From NCBI RefSeq assembly GCF_000518765.1, contig NZ_JAEF01000015.1:62001-126000 (forward strand): a DNA stretch of 64,000 bases. The letters run 5' to 3'. The position numbers were made by a program, and so were the translations under genes. This stretch comes from Ruminococcus flavefaciens ATCC 19208 (GTDB lineage Bacteria; Bacillota; Clostridia; Oscillospirales; Ruminococcaceae). Under the pieces are notes generated by a model. It was not told where the DNA came from and made no database searches. It was given only the letters and a program-made list of their open reading frames with translations. This document shows, one piece after another, positions 24,009 to 32,728 of this stretch. Every line of letters begins with the position of its first letter. Within the stretch, counting starts at the first letter, position 1.

Positions 24009-24068
24009 GAACCCGCAGTATGGGTTCAGTGGGAGAGGTAAAATAATTCTTGCCTCGCCATTTACCAC
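24009..24068 (+). promoter_or_regulatory. Probable L1-binding leader before rplK
   Basis: A hairpin GAACCC/GGGTTC (24009-24027) precedes GTGGGAG (24029-24035), which can pair at a distance with TTACCAC (24062-24068); GAGG/CCTC forms the inner stem. GTGGGAG with TACCAC is also the base pairing at the L1 stalk of 23S rRNA, so this looks like a mimic used for feedback by L1. Confidence 0.65.
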
Positions 24069-24088
24069 ATTTATGGAGGTGCGAATAC

Positions 24089-24514
24089 ATGGCACAGAAA
24101 GTAGTTGGCTACATTAAGCTTCAGATCGCAGCAGGAAAGGCTACTCCTGCACCACCTGTTGGTCCGGCACTCGGTCAGCACGGTGTTAATATCATGGCAT
24201 TCACAAAGGAATTCAACGAGAGAACAAAGAACGACATCGGTATGATAATCCCTGTTGTTATTACTGTTTACGCAGACCGTTCATTCTCGTTCATCACTAA
24301 GACTCCACCCGCAGCTGTTCTCATCAAGAAGGCTTGCAATATCAACAGCGGTTCAGGAGTACCTAACAAGACTAAGGTCGCTAACATCACTAAGGAACAG
24401 GTTCAGAAGATTGCTGAGACAAAGATGCCTGACCTCAACGCAGGTTCACTCGAAGCAGCTATGAGCATGATCGCTGGTACAGCTCGTTCAATGGGCGTTG
24501 TAGTTGTTGACTAA
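24089..24514 (+). CDS. rplK: 50S ribosomal protein L11
   Basis: A 141-residue protein. [20 protein letters not shown], then [20 protein letters not shown], is the conserved L11 N-terminal domain. The C-terminal RNA-binding domain ends in [16 protein letters not shown]. It forms the GTPase-associated region of the ribosome. ATG 24089 (MAQKVVG) follows SD GGAGGTG; upstream in-frame codons belong to the leader. Confidence 0.97.
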   Translation: MAQKVVGYIKLQIAAGKATPAPPVGPALGQHGVNIMAFTKEFNERTKNDIGMIIPVVITVYADRSFSFITKTPPAAVLIKKACNINSGSGVPNKTKVANITKEQVQKIAETKMPDLNAGSLEAAMSMIAGTARSMGVVVVD

Positions 24515-24532
24515 TCAATTTTTTGAATGATG

Positions 24533-24620
24533 AAGTGGGAGTTATTCCCGTTCAGAGTTCTATTGGTGGGAGGAAAATTCCGCTAATCGGGTAAGCTATA
24601 AGCTTCTCGGTATTACCACT
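24533..24620 (+). promoter_or_regulatory. Second L1-mimic leader between rplK and rplA
   Basis: The 124-nt spacer contains AAGTGGGAG (24533 on) and GGTGGGAGG (24565-24573), with TTACCACTT near 24614. Either 5' block can pair with the same 3' block, giving two alternative closing stems. The match to the 23S L1-stalk motif suggests autoregulation of rplA by its own product. Confidence 0.62.
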
Positions 24621-24638
24621 TAAATAGGAGGAAATATA

Positions 24639-25334
24639 ATGAAACACGGCAAGAAATATGTTGACAGCGCAAAGGCTGTTGATTATGCAAAGCAGTATGA
24701 GTCCGCAGAGGCTCTTGACTTAGTTTGCAAGAACGCAAAGGCTAAGTTTGATGAAACTATAGAGGCACACATTCGTCTTGGTGTTGACTCAAGACACGCT
24801 GACCAGCAGGTTAGAGGCGCTGTTGTTCTCCCTAACGGTACAGGTAAGACTGTTCGTGTATGCGTATTCTGCAAGGAAGACAAGTATGAGGCTGCTCAGG
24901 GTGCTGGCGCAGAGTTCGTTGGCGGTCAGGATCTCGTAGACAAGATCATGAAGGAAAACTGGATGGACTTCGACGTTGTTATCGCTTCACCTGACATGAT
25001 GGGTCTCGTTGGTCGTCTTGGTAAGGTTCTCGGACCTCGTGGCCTTATGCCAAATCCAAAGGCTGGTACTGTAACTCCTGATGTTGCAAAGGCTGTTACA
25101 GAGGCAAAGGCTGGTAAGATCGAGTATCGTCTCGATAAGACAAACATCATTCACTGTCCTATCGGTAAGGCTTCATTCGGTGCTGCTAAGCTCGAAGAAA
25201 ACTTCAACACACTTATGGAAGCTGTTGTTAAGGCAAAGCCTGCTGCTGCTAAGGGTACTTACCTCAAGAGCTGCACAGTTACTTCAACAATGGGTCCCGG
25301 TGTTCCTGTTGCTACAGCTAAGTACGGTGTTTGA
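24639..25334 (+). CDS. rplA: 50S ribosomal protein L1
   Basis: A 231-residue protein. The N-terminal part has [20 protein letters not shown] and [16 protein letters not shown]; the signature [18 protein letters not shown] and [15 protein letters not shown] is complete. It binds the mobile L1 stalk of 23S rRNA and, in many bacteria, its own mRNA. SD TAGGAGG precedes the ATG. A terminator follows directly, so rplJ and rplL are not part of this unit. Confidence 0.97.
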   Translation: MKHGKKYVDSAKAVDYAKQYESAEALDLVCKNAKAKFDETIEAHIRLGVDSRHADQQVRGAVVLPNGTGKTVRVCVFCKEDKYEAAQGAGAEFVGGQDLVDKIMKENWMDFDVVIASPDMMGLVGRLGKVLGPRGLMPNPKAGTVTPDVAKAVTEAKAGKIEYRLDKTNIIHCPIGKASFGAAKLEENFNTLMEAVVKAKPAAAKGTYLKSCTVTSTMGPGVPVATAKYGV

Positions 25335-25352
25335 TAAATAATAGCTAATATT

Positions 25353-25384
25353 AAAGGCTTCACATTTCTGTGAAGCCTTTTTGT
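25353..25384 (+). terminator. Rho-independent terminator after rplA
   Basis: An 11-bp stem AAAGGCTTCAC/GTGAAGCCTTT with loop ATTTCT runs into TTTTTG. It is followed by a convergent gene. Confidence 0.92.
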
Positions 25385-25391
25385 TATTGTG

Positions 25392-26483
25392 TTATGTCTG
25401 CTGAGGTTTGAATATAGCGCCTGTTCCGTCCTTTGCTATCTTTTTGATAGCTCCCTTCATTATCGCCTGCTGTTCAGGGCGGAGCTTGGAATATGCCTTT
25501 ATGAGCGCCGGGTAAAGACGGAGCTTGTTTATCTCCTTCAAAGTATCCTTATCTGTGGAATTCAGCACCTCAAACAATGAGTCGGTAAATATCTGACGCT
25601 CTATGTCGCTGAACTCCTCAAGAAGTCCCGATATAGCCTTATTTATTACATCACCCGACTTTTTCAGCTTATCCGCAAGCATAAAGCGGTTCCGGCGAAG
25701 CTCCCAGCTGTAGGAAAAATGCTGACTGAGTCCTATAGCCGTATTCTTTACTATTTTCGGCTCGCAGCTGCTCCCAAGAAGCATTCCTACTATCGAGACC
25801 TGAGGTATGTAGCTTCTGATATACGGAAGCATTTTTTTATATGTATCTGAATCAATTATCTCGTCCCTGAATCCGGGAGCGTCATAAGCATATATCTCCT
25901 TTATTCGTCCGCGAATGTTTTCGTCACAGAACATAGAACTATATATCGCAAAATTGCCGCCCTTTGAATGACCGCCGAGACGAATGGGTATATCTGTGCC
26001 CGAAAAAGCTTTGTCAACATAACAGACTGCCTGCTGCTGACCTGCGGTCTGCTGCATAAAGCTGAGATTAAAATCCTCTTTCCACCCCACAACTGTGCCG
26101 TCAGTCCCGCGAAATGCTACAAATCCGCTTCCGTCGGGAAGACTATAGGTAAGTGCAGAAAATTGCATATCCTCAGAATGCTCGACCATACACACATATC
26201 CGCTCAGCAATGTGCCTCGGTAGCGCCTTGACTCCGCAAGCTTTCTGAACAGCATATTATCCTGCTCAAATGTTATGATACGCCTCTTTTTATCGACCTT
26301 TTCCGGATCATATATTTTATATGCCTCGGGAATAGAGATACTTTCAGAAAAACTTTCGGGAACTACGTCCTCCAGAGGAACATAACAAAACTGTGATAAG
26401 ATCAGTCCGTCTATCTCATTGAACGGATCAGCTGAAAACGGAACATCTCCCCGCCAGTCGAGGTAATCAAGAATGTTCGCCAA
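25392..26483 (-). CDS. DUF2974 (Mbeg1-like) alpha/beta-hydrolase, lipase-like
   Basis: A 363-residue protein. The N-terminus ANILDYLDWRGDVPF is typical of the family. The lipase-like strand FVAFRGTDGTVVGWKEDFN and the nucleophile elbow GGHSKGGNFAIYSS (GxSxG) support a serine hydrolase. No signal peptide is seen. I place the start at TTG 26483, since SD AGGGGTGA lies 5-6 nt before it; a GTG at 26492 overlaps that SD. The natural substrate is unknown. It is monocistronic from 26586-26614. Confidence 0.85.
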   Translation of the reverse strand: MANILDYLDWRGDVPFSADPFNEIDGLILSQFCYVPLEDVVPESFSESISIPEAYKIYDPEKVDKKRRIITFEQDNMLFRKLAESRRYRGTLLSGYVCMVEHSEDMQFSALTYSLPDGSGFVAFRGTDGTVVGWKEDFNLSFMQQTAGQQQAVCYVDKAFSGTDIPIRLGGHSKGGNFAIYSSMFCDENIRGRIKEIYAYDAPGFRDEIIDSDTYKKMLPYIRSYIPQVSIVGMLLGSSCEPKIVKNTAIGLSQHFSYSWELRRNRFMLADKLKKSGDVINKAISGLLEEFSDIERQIFTDSLFEVLNSTDKDTLKEINKLRLYPALIKAYSKLRPEQQAIMKGAIKKIAKDGTGAIFKPQQT

Positions 26484-26585
26484 AAAATTCACCCCTGTCT
26501 GAAAATATTGGAATACAATAAAAGTATTACCGCAAATCAGATTATATAATTTTGATGCAATTTTTGTTCTCTTTCTTTATATATC

Positions 26586-26614
26586 ATTATATCACTTTTC
26601 TGTCATATTTTCAA
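26586..26614 (-). promoter_or_regulatory. Sigma-A type promoter for the DUF2974 hydrolase
   Basis: On the minus strand TTGAAA (26609-26614) and TATAAT (26586-26591) are separated by 17 bp. The leader is about 95 nt and AT-rich. Confidence 0.72.
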
Positions 26615-26633
26615 TAGGCATATATACAAAAAT

Positions 26634-26660
26634 AAACCGAGCGGATACACCGCTCGGTTT
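26634..26660 (-). terminator. Terminator of the CBM-GH9 gene
   Basis: An 11-bp stem AAACCGAGCGG/CCGCTCGGTTT is followed on the minus strand by a T-rich tract (TTTATTTTTG). Confidence 0.9.
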
Positions 26661-26684
26661 ACTAATAGGAATTATATCCTGTTA

Positions 26685-29600
26685 TTACTTAGTTGGATCA
26701 AGTGAAGAGATCTTGTTGAGGAGGTAGTTCTGGATACGAACTGCGTCCTGAGTTGTGATGCCCTTGCTTGATGTATCAACGTCAGCGTTTGCCTTACCCT
26801 GTGCTGTGATAGCAGACTTATCTGTACCGCCCTCACCGTACTTGTTCGGGTTAGCAAGGCTCTGCATGATAAGAACGATATCAGACATATCTACATCACC
26901 GTCGCAGTTTGCGTCGCCCCATACAGTAACTGAAGGTGTAACGCCTGAAACAGTTGTTGTTGTAACAACAGGCTTTGTAGTTGTAGCTGTTGTAGTTGTC
27001 GATACTGGCGGCTTATCTTTAAGATAGCTGTATTCCTCGTCCTTATCCTGGAGGAACTCAACGATCCATGCAAGAGGAGCATTCCAGTTGATTGTAACCT
27101 CGTTTGTTGACCAAGCTTCGATTGAGTCAACGAAGCATCTCTGTGACGGGTTATCCTCAGCACCGGGAACGAATCCGAGAGCACGTACATATGGATCCTG
27201 GAGACCTGCGTTAGGACCGCCTGAGAGAACTCCGTCAGGAGCCATAGGCAGAGTCTTATCAAGCTCGTAAGACCAATATCTGTGGTGAGGATTCTTTTCC
27301 TTGTATGTACCGTAACCTGTTACATATGAGAATGAAAGCGGGTTACAGCCAAGGAGATAGTTCATACCTGTAAGAACACCGTTCATGTACTTCGCATCGC
27401 CTGTAACATCATAAGCGTATGACATAGCCATGAGGTTGTTGATAACCATTGAGTTTGAACCCCACTCATAACCCTTGATGATGATATCCTTGGAGAGGTT
27501 GTTTTCATCAGTGTATCCGGGTCCGTCATACTTGTATGGGATACCGTAGCCCTGTGTCTCTTCCTCTTCGATGTATGCATCAGCAGTCTTCTTGAGTGAA
27601 GTGATAAGTGTATCCTTCTGCTCATCTGTGAGGTACTTATTGTTAAGGAGAAGTGAGATTGAACCAGCAGAAGCTGTATTACCCCAGTTAAGAACTGAGA
27701 ATGTACCTGTCTGGTTTTCACCGCCTGTGATTCTCTCAGGAATCTTGAATGCGTTCTCATACTTAGAAAGCTTTGTAAGGTATGTATCAGCGTCAGCATC
27801 ATCGAGAGCCTTACAAGATGTAAAGATCTCACAAGCTGCCCAGTACATATCGTCTCTTACTTCGTTATCACCGTAAGGACCACCGCCCTTAGCCTGATTG
27901 AACGGAGCATAGAGTGAAGTCTTGTTTGACTCTTCTGTTGAAGTTGCCTCGTACCAGTTCTTGTCAGCTGCCTCATAAGCGTCCTTAGCTTCCTGGAGAT
28001 AGAACTCAGCCTTAGAAGCATCGTATGGCTTGATAAGTCTTGCCATCTGAGCTGAACATGCTGAGTAGTTCAGTGTAGCAGCAAGCGTTGGTGGCTTAAC
28101 GATACGCTCAGTTTCCCAACCCTTTGAACCGTCGGAAAGTGTCTTTCCTGAATAGTCCCAAGGTCTTGTAGCAAGTCCTGTCCACTTATGGTCGTGGAGC
28201 TTGTGGTAAACCATGCCTGCGCACTTCTTGCCCCATGTAGGCTCAGAAGCGTCAACCTTCATAGCTGTCATGAACTCGAGCTCATAGAGACACTCGTCGA
28301 TGATATCAGGGATCTTCTTTGAGTCGCCGCTCTCTGGGATATTTACTGTGCCTGAACCGTCAGCGAACTTATCCTTTGTATTGCTGTTGTATGTAGCTCT
28401 CTCATACATATTAAGGAGAGTCCATACAGAGATACCGCCGTTAACAACGTACTTACCGTGGTCACCGGCATCGTACCAGCCCTTGTTAGCTGTGATCTTT
28501 GAAGAAGCGTATGTGCTTGTAGCTTCTGAGTTTGATAAATACTCGTTGTGCCACTCAGTCTGAACATAAGCTGTATCAGTCTTATGACCACCCTCATGAG
28601 CAAGAGTAGACTTATCGCCTGATGTTATATACTTCTCTTCGATATCGAGACCTGAACGGTTCTGATAGAAGTAGTTAAGAGCATTCTTGAGCATATCGTG
28701 TGACTTGTCTGTGTAGATGTCATCACCGATATTGAATTCCATAGATCTCCAGTCTTCGCCCTTTATGCGGAGATAGTATCTGCCTGGAGTTTTAGCCTTT
28801 GAGAAATCGATCTTACAAACTGTATCAGCTGAATCCTTATCAGCCTTTGCTGTAGTTGTCTCACCTGTCTCAACAACAGTACCTGACTTAGCGTCAACGA
28901 GCTCCCAAGTATATGAACCTGAAAGGTTGATTGTTGTTGCGCCATAGAGAACATCACCCTTGTTATCGCCGAGTGTAGCCATCTTAGCGTAGTTTGTGAA
29001 GTAACCAACCTGGTTTACGGAAATGAAGTTAACAGTCTTGCCGCCCTTCTTGAGGTTAGCATCTGTATTAGCACTGTAGTCACGGTTTGTAGCGCCGTAG
29101 CCTTCGTTAGGATCAGCGTTGCAGCAGCCCTCGCCCGGCTCCTTGTCACCACAAGTTACACAGTCGATAGAAAGATCGTCGAACCAGATCTCGTCGCCCT
29201 TCTGAGCATTACCCTGATACTGAGTACCCTTTGCATAGTGGAAGCACCACTCACAAGCTTCAAGATCCTTAGTAGGCTTGAATGTACCCTCGAATGTCTG
29301 CCAGTCTGTTGTGAGCTTTACAGCAGCCTGTGGCCACTGACCGCCCATATCAGGTCCCATGTGCATATCCTTTGAACCGCCGTCGAGCTCGAAATACTCT
29401 TCTGTACCAGCGATATTACCGATCTTTGAGCAAAGCTCCATACCAGCTCTGCTGCCCTTTACCTTCATGCTAACCTTGTACTCGTGGCCAGCCTTGAAGT
29501 TAAGGTTTCTGTGTCTTACCTGAAGATCCCACTTTTCCTTGTCTGCACCTACCGGTTCTTCAACAACAACGTGGAATGTGCCGTCCTCAAGGTTAAAGTT

Positions 29601-29777
29601 CTGCTTAGCAGGTGATGATTCACAAGTGTGCCAAGGCAGAGCCTTGTGTGTGAAAGAGCTTTCGCCAACTACCAGGCCAGCTGATGCTGTTAAAGGTGCT
29701 ATTGTAGAAACAACAGCAGGAGCAATTGTAGCCATAGCCATAACGCCGGCAAGAACTTTTTTAGTTTTCTTGTGCAT
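26685..29777 (-). CDS. GH9 cellulase with N-terminal CBM4-like and Ig-like domains and dockerin
   Basis: A 1030-residue secreted enzyme. A signal peptide (about 1-33) is followed by a CBM4/9-like beta-sandwich (about 35-205, ending WFDDLSIDC). A Cys-rich hinge (CVTCGD, then GCCNAD) comes next. An Ig-like CelD_N domain spans about 248-345 (VNFISVNQVGYFTNYAKMAT). The GH9 domain spans about 350-895, with catalytic Asp residues in GWYDAGDHGKY (about 436) and acid Glu in WSTNEVTINWN (about 890). A short Thr linker leads to the dockerin (GDANCDGDVDMSDIVLIMQS, NKYGEGGTDKS). This matches theme C/D GH9 cellulases. SD GGGAGGG precedes ATG 29777. The leader is long (about 130 nt). Confidence 0.95.
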   Translation of the reverse strand: MHKKTKKVLAGVMAMATIAPAVVSTIAPLTASAGLVVGESSFTHKALPWHTCESSPAKQNFNLEDGTFHVVVEEPVGADKEKWDLQVRHRNLNFKAGHEYKVSMKVKGSRAGMELCSKIGNIAGTEEYFELDGGSKDMHMGPDMGGQWPQAAVKLTTDWQTFEGTFKPTKDLEACEWCFHYAKGTQYQGNAQKGDEIWFDDLSIDCVTCGDKEPGEGCCNADPNEGYGATNRDYSANTDANLKKGGKTVNFISVNQVGYFTNYAKMATLGDNKGDVLYGATTINLSGSYTWELVDAKSGTVVETGETTTAKADKDSADTVCKIDFSKAKTPGRYYLRIKGEDWRSMEFNIGDDIYTDKSHDMLKNALNYFYQNRSGLDIEEKYITSGDKSTLAHEGGHKTDTAYVQTEWHNEYLSNSEATSTYASSKITANKGWYDAGDHGKYVVNGGISVWTLLNMYERATYNSNTKDKFADGSGTVNIPESGDSKKIPDIIDECLYELEFMTAMKVDASEPTWGKKCAGMVYHKLHDHKWTGLATRPWDYSGKTLSDGSKGWETERIVKPPTLAATLNYSACSAQMARLIKPYDASKAEFYLQEAKDAYEAADKNWYEATSTEESNKTSLYAPFNQAKGGGPYGDNEVRDDMYWAACEIFTSCKALDDADADTYLTKLSKYENAFKIPERITGGENQTGTFSVLNWGNTASAGSISLLLNNKYLTDEQKDTLITSLKKTADAYIEEEETQGYGIPYKYDGPGYTDENNLSKDIIIKGYEWGSNSMVINNLMAMSYAYDVTGDAKYMNGVLTGMNYLLGCNPLSFSYVTGYGTYKEKNPHHRYWSYELDKTLPMAPDGVLSGGPNAGLQDPYVRALGFVPGAEDNPSQRCFVDSIEAWSTNEVTINWNAPLAWIVEFLQDKDEEYSYLKDKPPVSTTTTATTTKPVVTTTTVSGVTPSVTVWGDANCDGDVDMSDIVLIMQSLANPNKYGEGGTDKSAITAQGKANADVDTSSKGITTQDAVRIQNYLLNKISSLDPTK

Positions 29778-29915
29778 TTGAATACCCTCCCTGAATATTT
29801 AAGAATATAGTTTATAACGCAGCGTCAGTGCAAACACCGCGTATATATACCGTAAATTCGAGCAATGAGCCTTTACGTCCTGTCGGACTCTGCACTAATC
29901 CGACTCATCAATCAT
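29778..29915 (-). promoter_or_regulatory. Long 5' leader of the CBM-GH9 gene
   Basis: About 130 nt between the predicted promoter and the start codon. It includes a hairpin GTCGGA/TCCGAC (about 29879-29902) just after the transcript start. No known riboswitch motif is recognised. Confidence 0.45.
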
Positions 29916-29944
29916 ATTATATTATATCGAAAAAAAAAAGTAAA
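29916..29944 (-). promoter_or_regulatory. Probable sigma-A promoter for the CBM-GH9 gene
   Basis: On the minus strand TTTACT (29939-29944) and TATAAT (29916-29921) are separated by 17 bp; a second overlapping TATAAT lies at 29921-29926. The spacer carries an A/T homopolymer of about nine bases. Confidence 0.65.
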
Positions 29945-30014
29945 TAGTTTTCTTGAAATTCGTTCATTTCTCTAATGGGAGTTTCATAATTCTGTACACA
30001 ATAAACAAAAAGGT

Positions 30015-30049
30015 AAAAAAAATAAGAGGGAATAATTTCCCTCTTATTT
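30015..30049 (-). terminator. Terminator of the GH9-CBM3 gene
   Basis: A 12-bp stem AAATAAGAGGGA/TCCCTCTTATTT is followed on the minus strand by TTTTTTT. Confidence 0.9.
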
Positions 30050-30068
30050 CTATTTTGTGAATTGATTA

Positions 30069-32564
30069 TTATTTTTTCTCGGGGAGCTCTGTAATGACAT
30101 GAAGCAGGTATTTCTGAAGTGTCTGCGCGTCATTTGTTGTGAGCTTTGAGCCGTTGTCATAAACGTCGCCGTTGGCTATTCCCTGCTCTGTGATATGTGA
30201 CTTGTCAGTTCCGTCCACACCATATTTATTCGGATTTGCAAGGCTCTGCATTATGAGAACGATGTCTGCAAAATCAACTTCGCCGTCACAGTTAGCATCT
30301 CCCCACTTTGTAACAGCAGGTGTTTCATTTCCTTCTGTTGTTGTGGTGACAGTTGTTGTAACTGTTGTAGTTGTTGTTGAAGTTGTAGTAGTTGTTGTAA
30401 CAGGCTTTGTTGTTGTGGTCGTGACGTTGGTCGGCTCGTTACTCCCATTCTTTACGCATGGCTTTGCAACAAACTTTGTGCCGTCAGGCTCTTCGCCCCA
30501 TGCGATAACGCCGTCTACATACATAGGCATATGCTCGTTGAGAGAGTCAGCCTTCTTGAGGTCTGTAGCCTTTGCAAGTCCGCCAAGATATGACCAGTCA
30601 TTTGAAGTATCCCAAGCGCCTGCTGTTGACTTGCCGTCTATTGCATCAGGGATAGAAATTCTGAACTGTACCTCGTCTCTGTGTTCGCTCTGACCTGTAG
30701 GCTGTATAGCTCTGCCGTCCTCAAACTTGATGCTTGCATAGTATGTATTTCCTGTAGGATCACCCTCGTACTTGTGAGGACCTGTAACTGTAGCGTGACC
30801 CTGTCCGCTCTCGTACTGCTGTGACTTTCCTTCTACCTTGATATCATCAACAGAAAGACCGTTCTCGATAACCTCTGATACATCGAAGAAGTATCTGTAC
30901 TCAACGTCCTTTGCAACTCTTGCAGGCCAAGCTGTGTGGTTCATAGCCCATGCCTTGATCTCTGTATAGCTTGCAGCAGGTGTGCCGTTGATAACTGCGG
31001 CTACCTCCCACTCAGCCCACTTCGGAGTCTCAGCAGGCGGGAACGAAGCATCAATGCTTCCGCCGTAATCGTCTACCATTGCGCAGAGACAAGCTGTATA
31101 GCCTGCGTTGTAGTCGATAGCAACTTCTGAATACTCATACTGAGCAACACTGTTCTTATAGCTGCCTGACTTGTCAGGTCCGCCAACGAGAGCACCGTAG
31201 AGAGTATGTGCATACTCTGTCTGCCAGCCCTCATCTCCGCCTGACTTCTGACCGAGGTCGTTCCAGTGGTCATCGTGTATACCTGAAGCTGTTCTGTGGT
31301 GGAATGCAGTCGGCTGATTGTCACCCATACCGAGAACGTAACTCATCTTCAGACCGTTATCGCCGAATACATAGTCCATCTGAGACTTAGCCCAGTCATT
31401 GTACTTCTTTGAAAGTGCAGCATCGTCCTTGAATAAAGTATCACTTGCAAGCTTAGCAAGCCATGCTGTTGTTGTAGCGTGACGGGCGCTTCCCCAGTTG
31501 AAGAGCCATGCAAGGCCGTCAGGTGTATAGTCTACCTTCTTTCCGCCGTAACCGTCTATCCAGTAGTCAAGGTGGTGAGAAATGTGCTCTGTCCACTCCT
31601 TATTGCCTGTATTAAGGGCATAGAGGAAAGCAGCTGCCTGTGAAGTATCGTCCCAGCAGAGTCCCCATGTGAACTTACGCTCAGTTGACTGGTTCTCAAG
31701 TGGGAAGTTAGGGATATAGTCCTTCTCGATCTTGTCGAGGTAGCTCTTGTCGCCTGTAGCAATGTACAGCCAGTTAGCAGCATACATACAGTCATCGAGC
31801 CAAGAATCGGTATTGTACATACCTGTCATGCCGCCGATATCCTTGTTTGCTCTGATCTTGTCAGCACCCTCAAAGAGATCCTTTGCGTGCTTGAGATACT
31901 GAGCTGCCTTCTCAGGCTGTGTATCCTTGAATATAATGTAGCCCTCAGCGAGACAAGCTGCTGAAAGTCCTGCTACAGAAGCATTCTTTATAGTATCATA
32001 AGGTCTCTTCCAGTCGCCGCTGTTGAGATGATGCTTACGGAGATATACCTCGGCACTGCACCAGATGTTATGATCTGTAGAGCCGCCCTTGAAGTCGCCG
32101 ATAGTACCGATCATCTCGCCGCCGCCCTTGTCACAAGCCATAACGTAGTCCATACCCCACTGGATATTGTTGCGGTATACCTCGCCAAGTCCTGCCTTGT
32201 CAACAGCATCCTTATAATTGATATAGCCCCAAGCCATGATAGATGCTGAGTAAGCATTGGTAAGAGTAAACTTGAAGTGGTCGCCTGCGTCGAACCAGCC
32301 GCCCGGAACAACGTCTGTCTCATTTCCGTCCTCATCAACCATTGAGTCTGCGCGCCATGCTACCTGATTCCACTCAGGAAGCTTTCCTGACTGCTGTACC
32401 TCATAGAAGAACATGGACTTCTGGAGAGCCTCTGCGTAGTTGTACTTGGAAGCCGAATCTGCTGCTGTTGCTACGCTGCCCAATGTGCTGACGGGCATAT
32501 AAGCAAGTACACCTGCTGACATTGCAAGTGCAGAAACTGCTGCCGTTATTTTTTTGATTATCAT
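30069..32564 (-). CDS. GH9 cellulase with CBM3c-like module and dockerin
   Basis: An 831-residue secreted enzyme. A signal peptide (about 1-35) is followed directly by the GH9 barrel (about 40-490), with D92/D95 in GGWFDAGDHFKF and the acid Glu in YSEVAIDYNAG (about 477). A CBM3-type module follows (about 515-695, RYFFDVSEVIENGLSVDDI and ISIPDAIDG). This order is the processive 'theme B' GH9 layout, in which CBM3c feeds a glucan chain to the active site. A Thr/Val linker (about 710-750) and a dockerin (GDANCDGEVDFADIVLIMQS) end the protein. SD GAGAGGGG precedes ATG 32564, as in the GH5 gene. Confidence 0.95.
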   Translation of the reverse strand: MIIKKITAAVSALAMSAGVLAYMPVSTLGSVATAADSASKYNYAEALQKSMFFYEVQQSGKLPEWNQVAWRADSMVDEDGNETDVVPGGWFDAGDHFKFTLTNAYSASIMAWGYINYKDAVDKAGLGEVYRNNIQWGMDYVMACDKGGGEMIGTIGDFKGGSTDHNIWCSAEVYLRKHHLNSGDWKRPYDTIKNASVAGLSAACLAEGYIIFKDTQPEKAAQYLKHAKDLFEGADKIRANKDIGGMTGMYNTDSWLDDCMYAANWLYIATGDKSYLDKIEKDYIPNFPLENQSTERKFTWGLCWDDTSQAAAFLYALNTGNKEWTEHISHHLDYWIDGYGGKKVDYTPDGLAWLFNWGSARHATTTAWLAKLASDTLFKDDAALSKKYNDWAKSQMDYVFGDNGLKMSYVLGMGDNQPTAFHHRTASGIHDDHWNDLGQKSGGDEGWQTEYAHTLYGALVGGPDKSGSYKNSVAQYEYSEVAIDYNAGYTACLCAMVDDYGGSIDASFPPAETPKWAEWEVAAVINGTPAASYTEIKAWAMNHTAWPARVAKDVEYRYFFDVSEVIENGLSVDDIKVEGKSQQYESGQGHATVTGPHKYEGDPTGNTYYASIKFEDGRAIQPTGQSEHRDEVQFRISIPDAIDGKSTAGAWDTSNDWSYLGGLAKATDLKKADSLNEHMPMYVDGVIAWGEEPDGTKFVAKPCVKNGSNEPTNVTTTTTKPVTTTTTTSTTTTTVTTTVTTTTEGNETPAVTKWGDANCDGEVDFADIVLIMQSLANPNKYGVDGTDKSHITEQGIANGDVYDNGSKLTTNDAQTLQKYLLHVITELPEKK

Positions 32565-32626
32565 TTTTAATACCCCTCTCGTATTAAATATTTAAGGCAC
32601 GGTAAATTCCACACCTATACATTTTA

Positions 32627-32655
32627 AATATACAATATCCGCACCGATTTGTCAA
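32627..32655 (-). promoter_or_regulatory. Sigma-A type promoter for the GH9-CBM3 gene
   Basis: On the minus strand TTGACA (32650-32655) and TATATT (32627-32632) are separated by 17 bp; the leader is about 55 nt. Confidence 0.78.
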
Positions 32656-32676
32656 GTAAAAAATACCATTTTCCAC

Positions 32677-32710
32677 AAAAAAGCAGTACAGCCCTGCGGC
32701 TGTACTGCTT
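32677..32710 (-). terminator. Terminator of the lipoprotein gene
   Basis: A 13-bp stem AAGCAGTACAGCC/GGCTGTACTGCTT with loop CTGC runs on the minus strand into TTTTTT. Confidence 0.92.
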
Positions 32711-32728
32711 ACGGTCAAATATTTATCA

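Noticed and set aside
25392..26483. Esterase acting on plant cell walls
   Set aside because: No signal peptide or dockerin; the family pattern is that of intracellular DUF2974 hydrolases.
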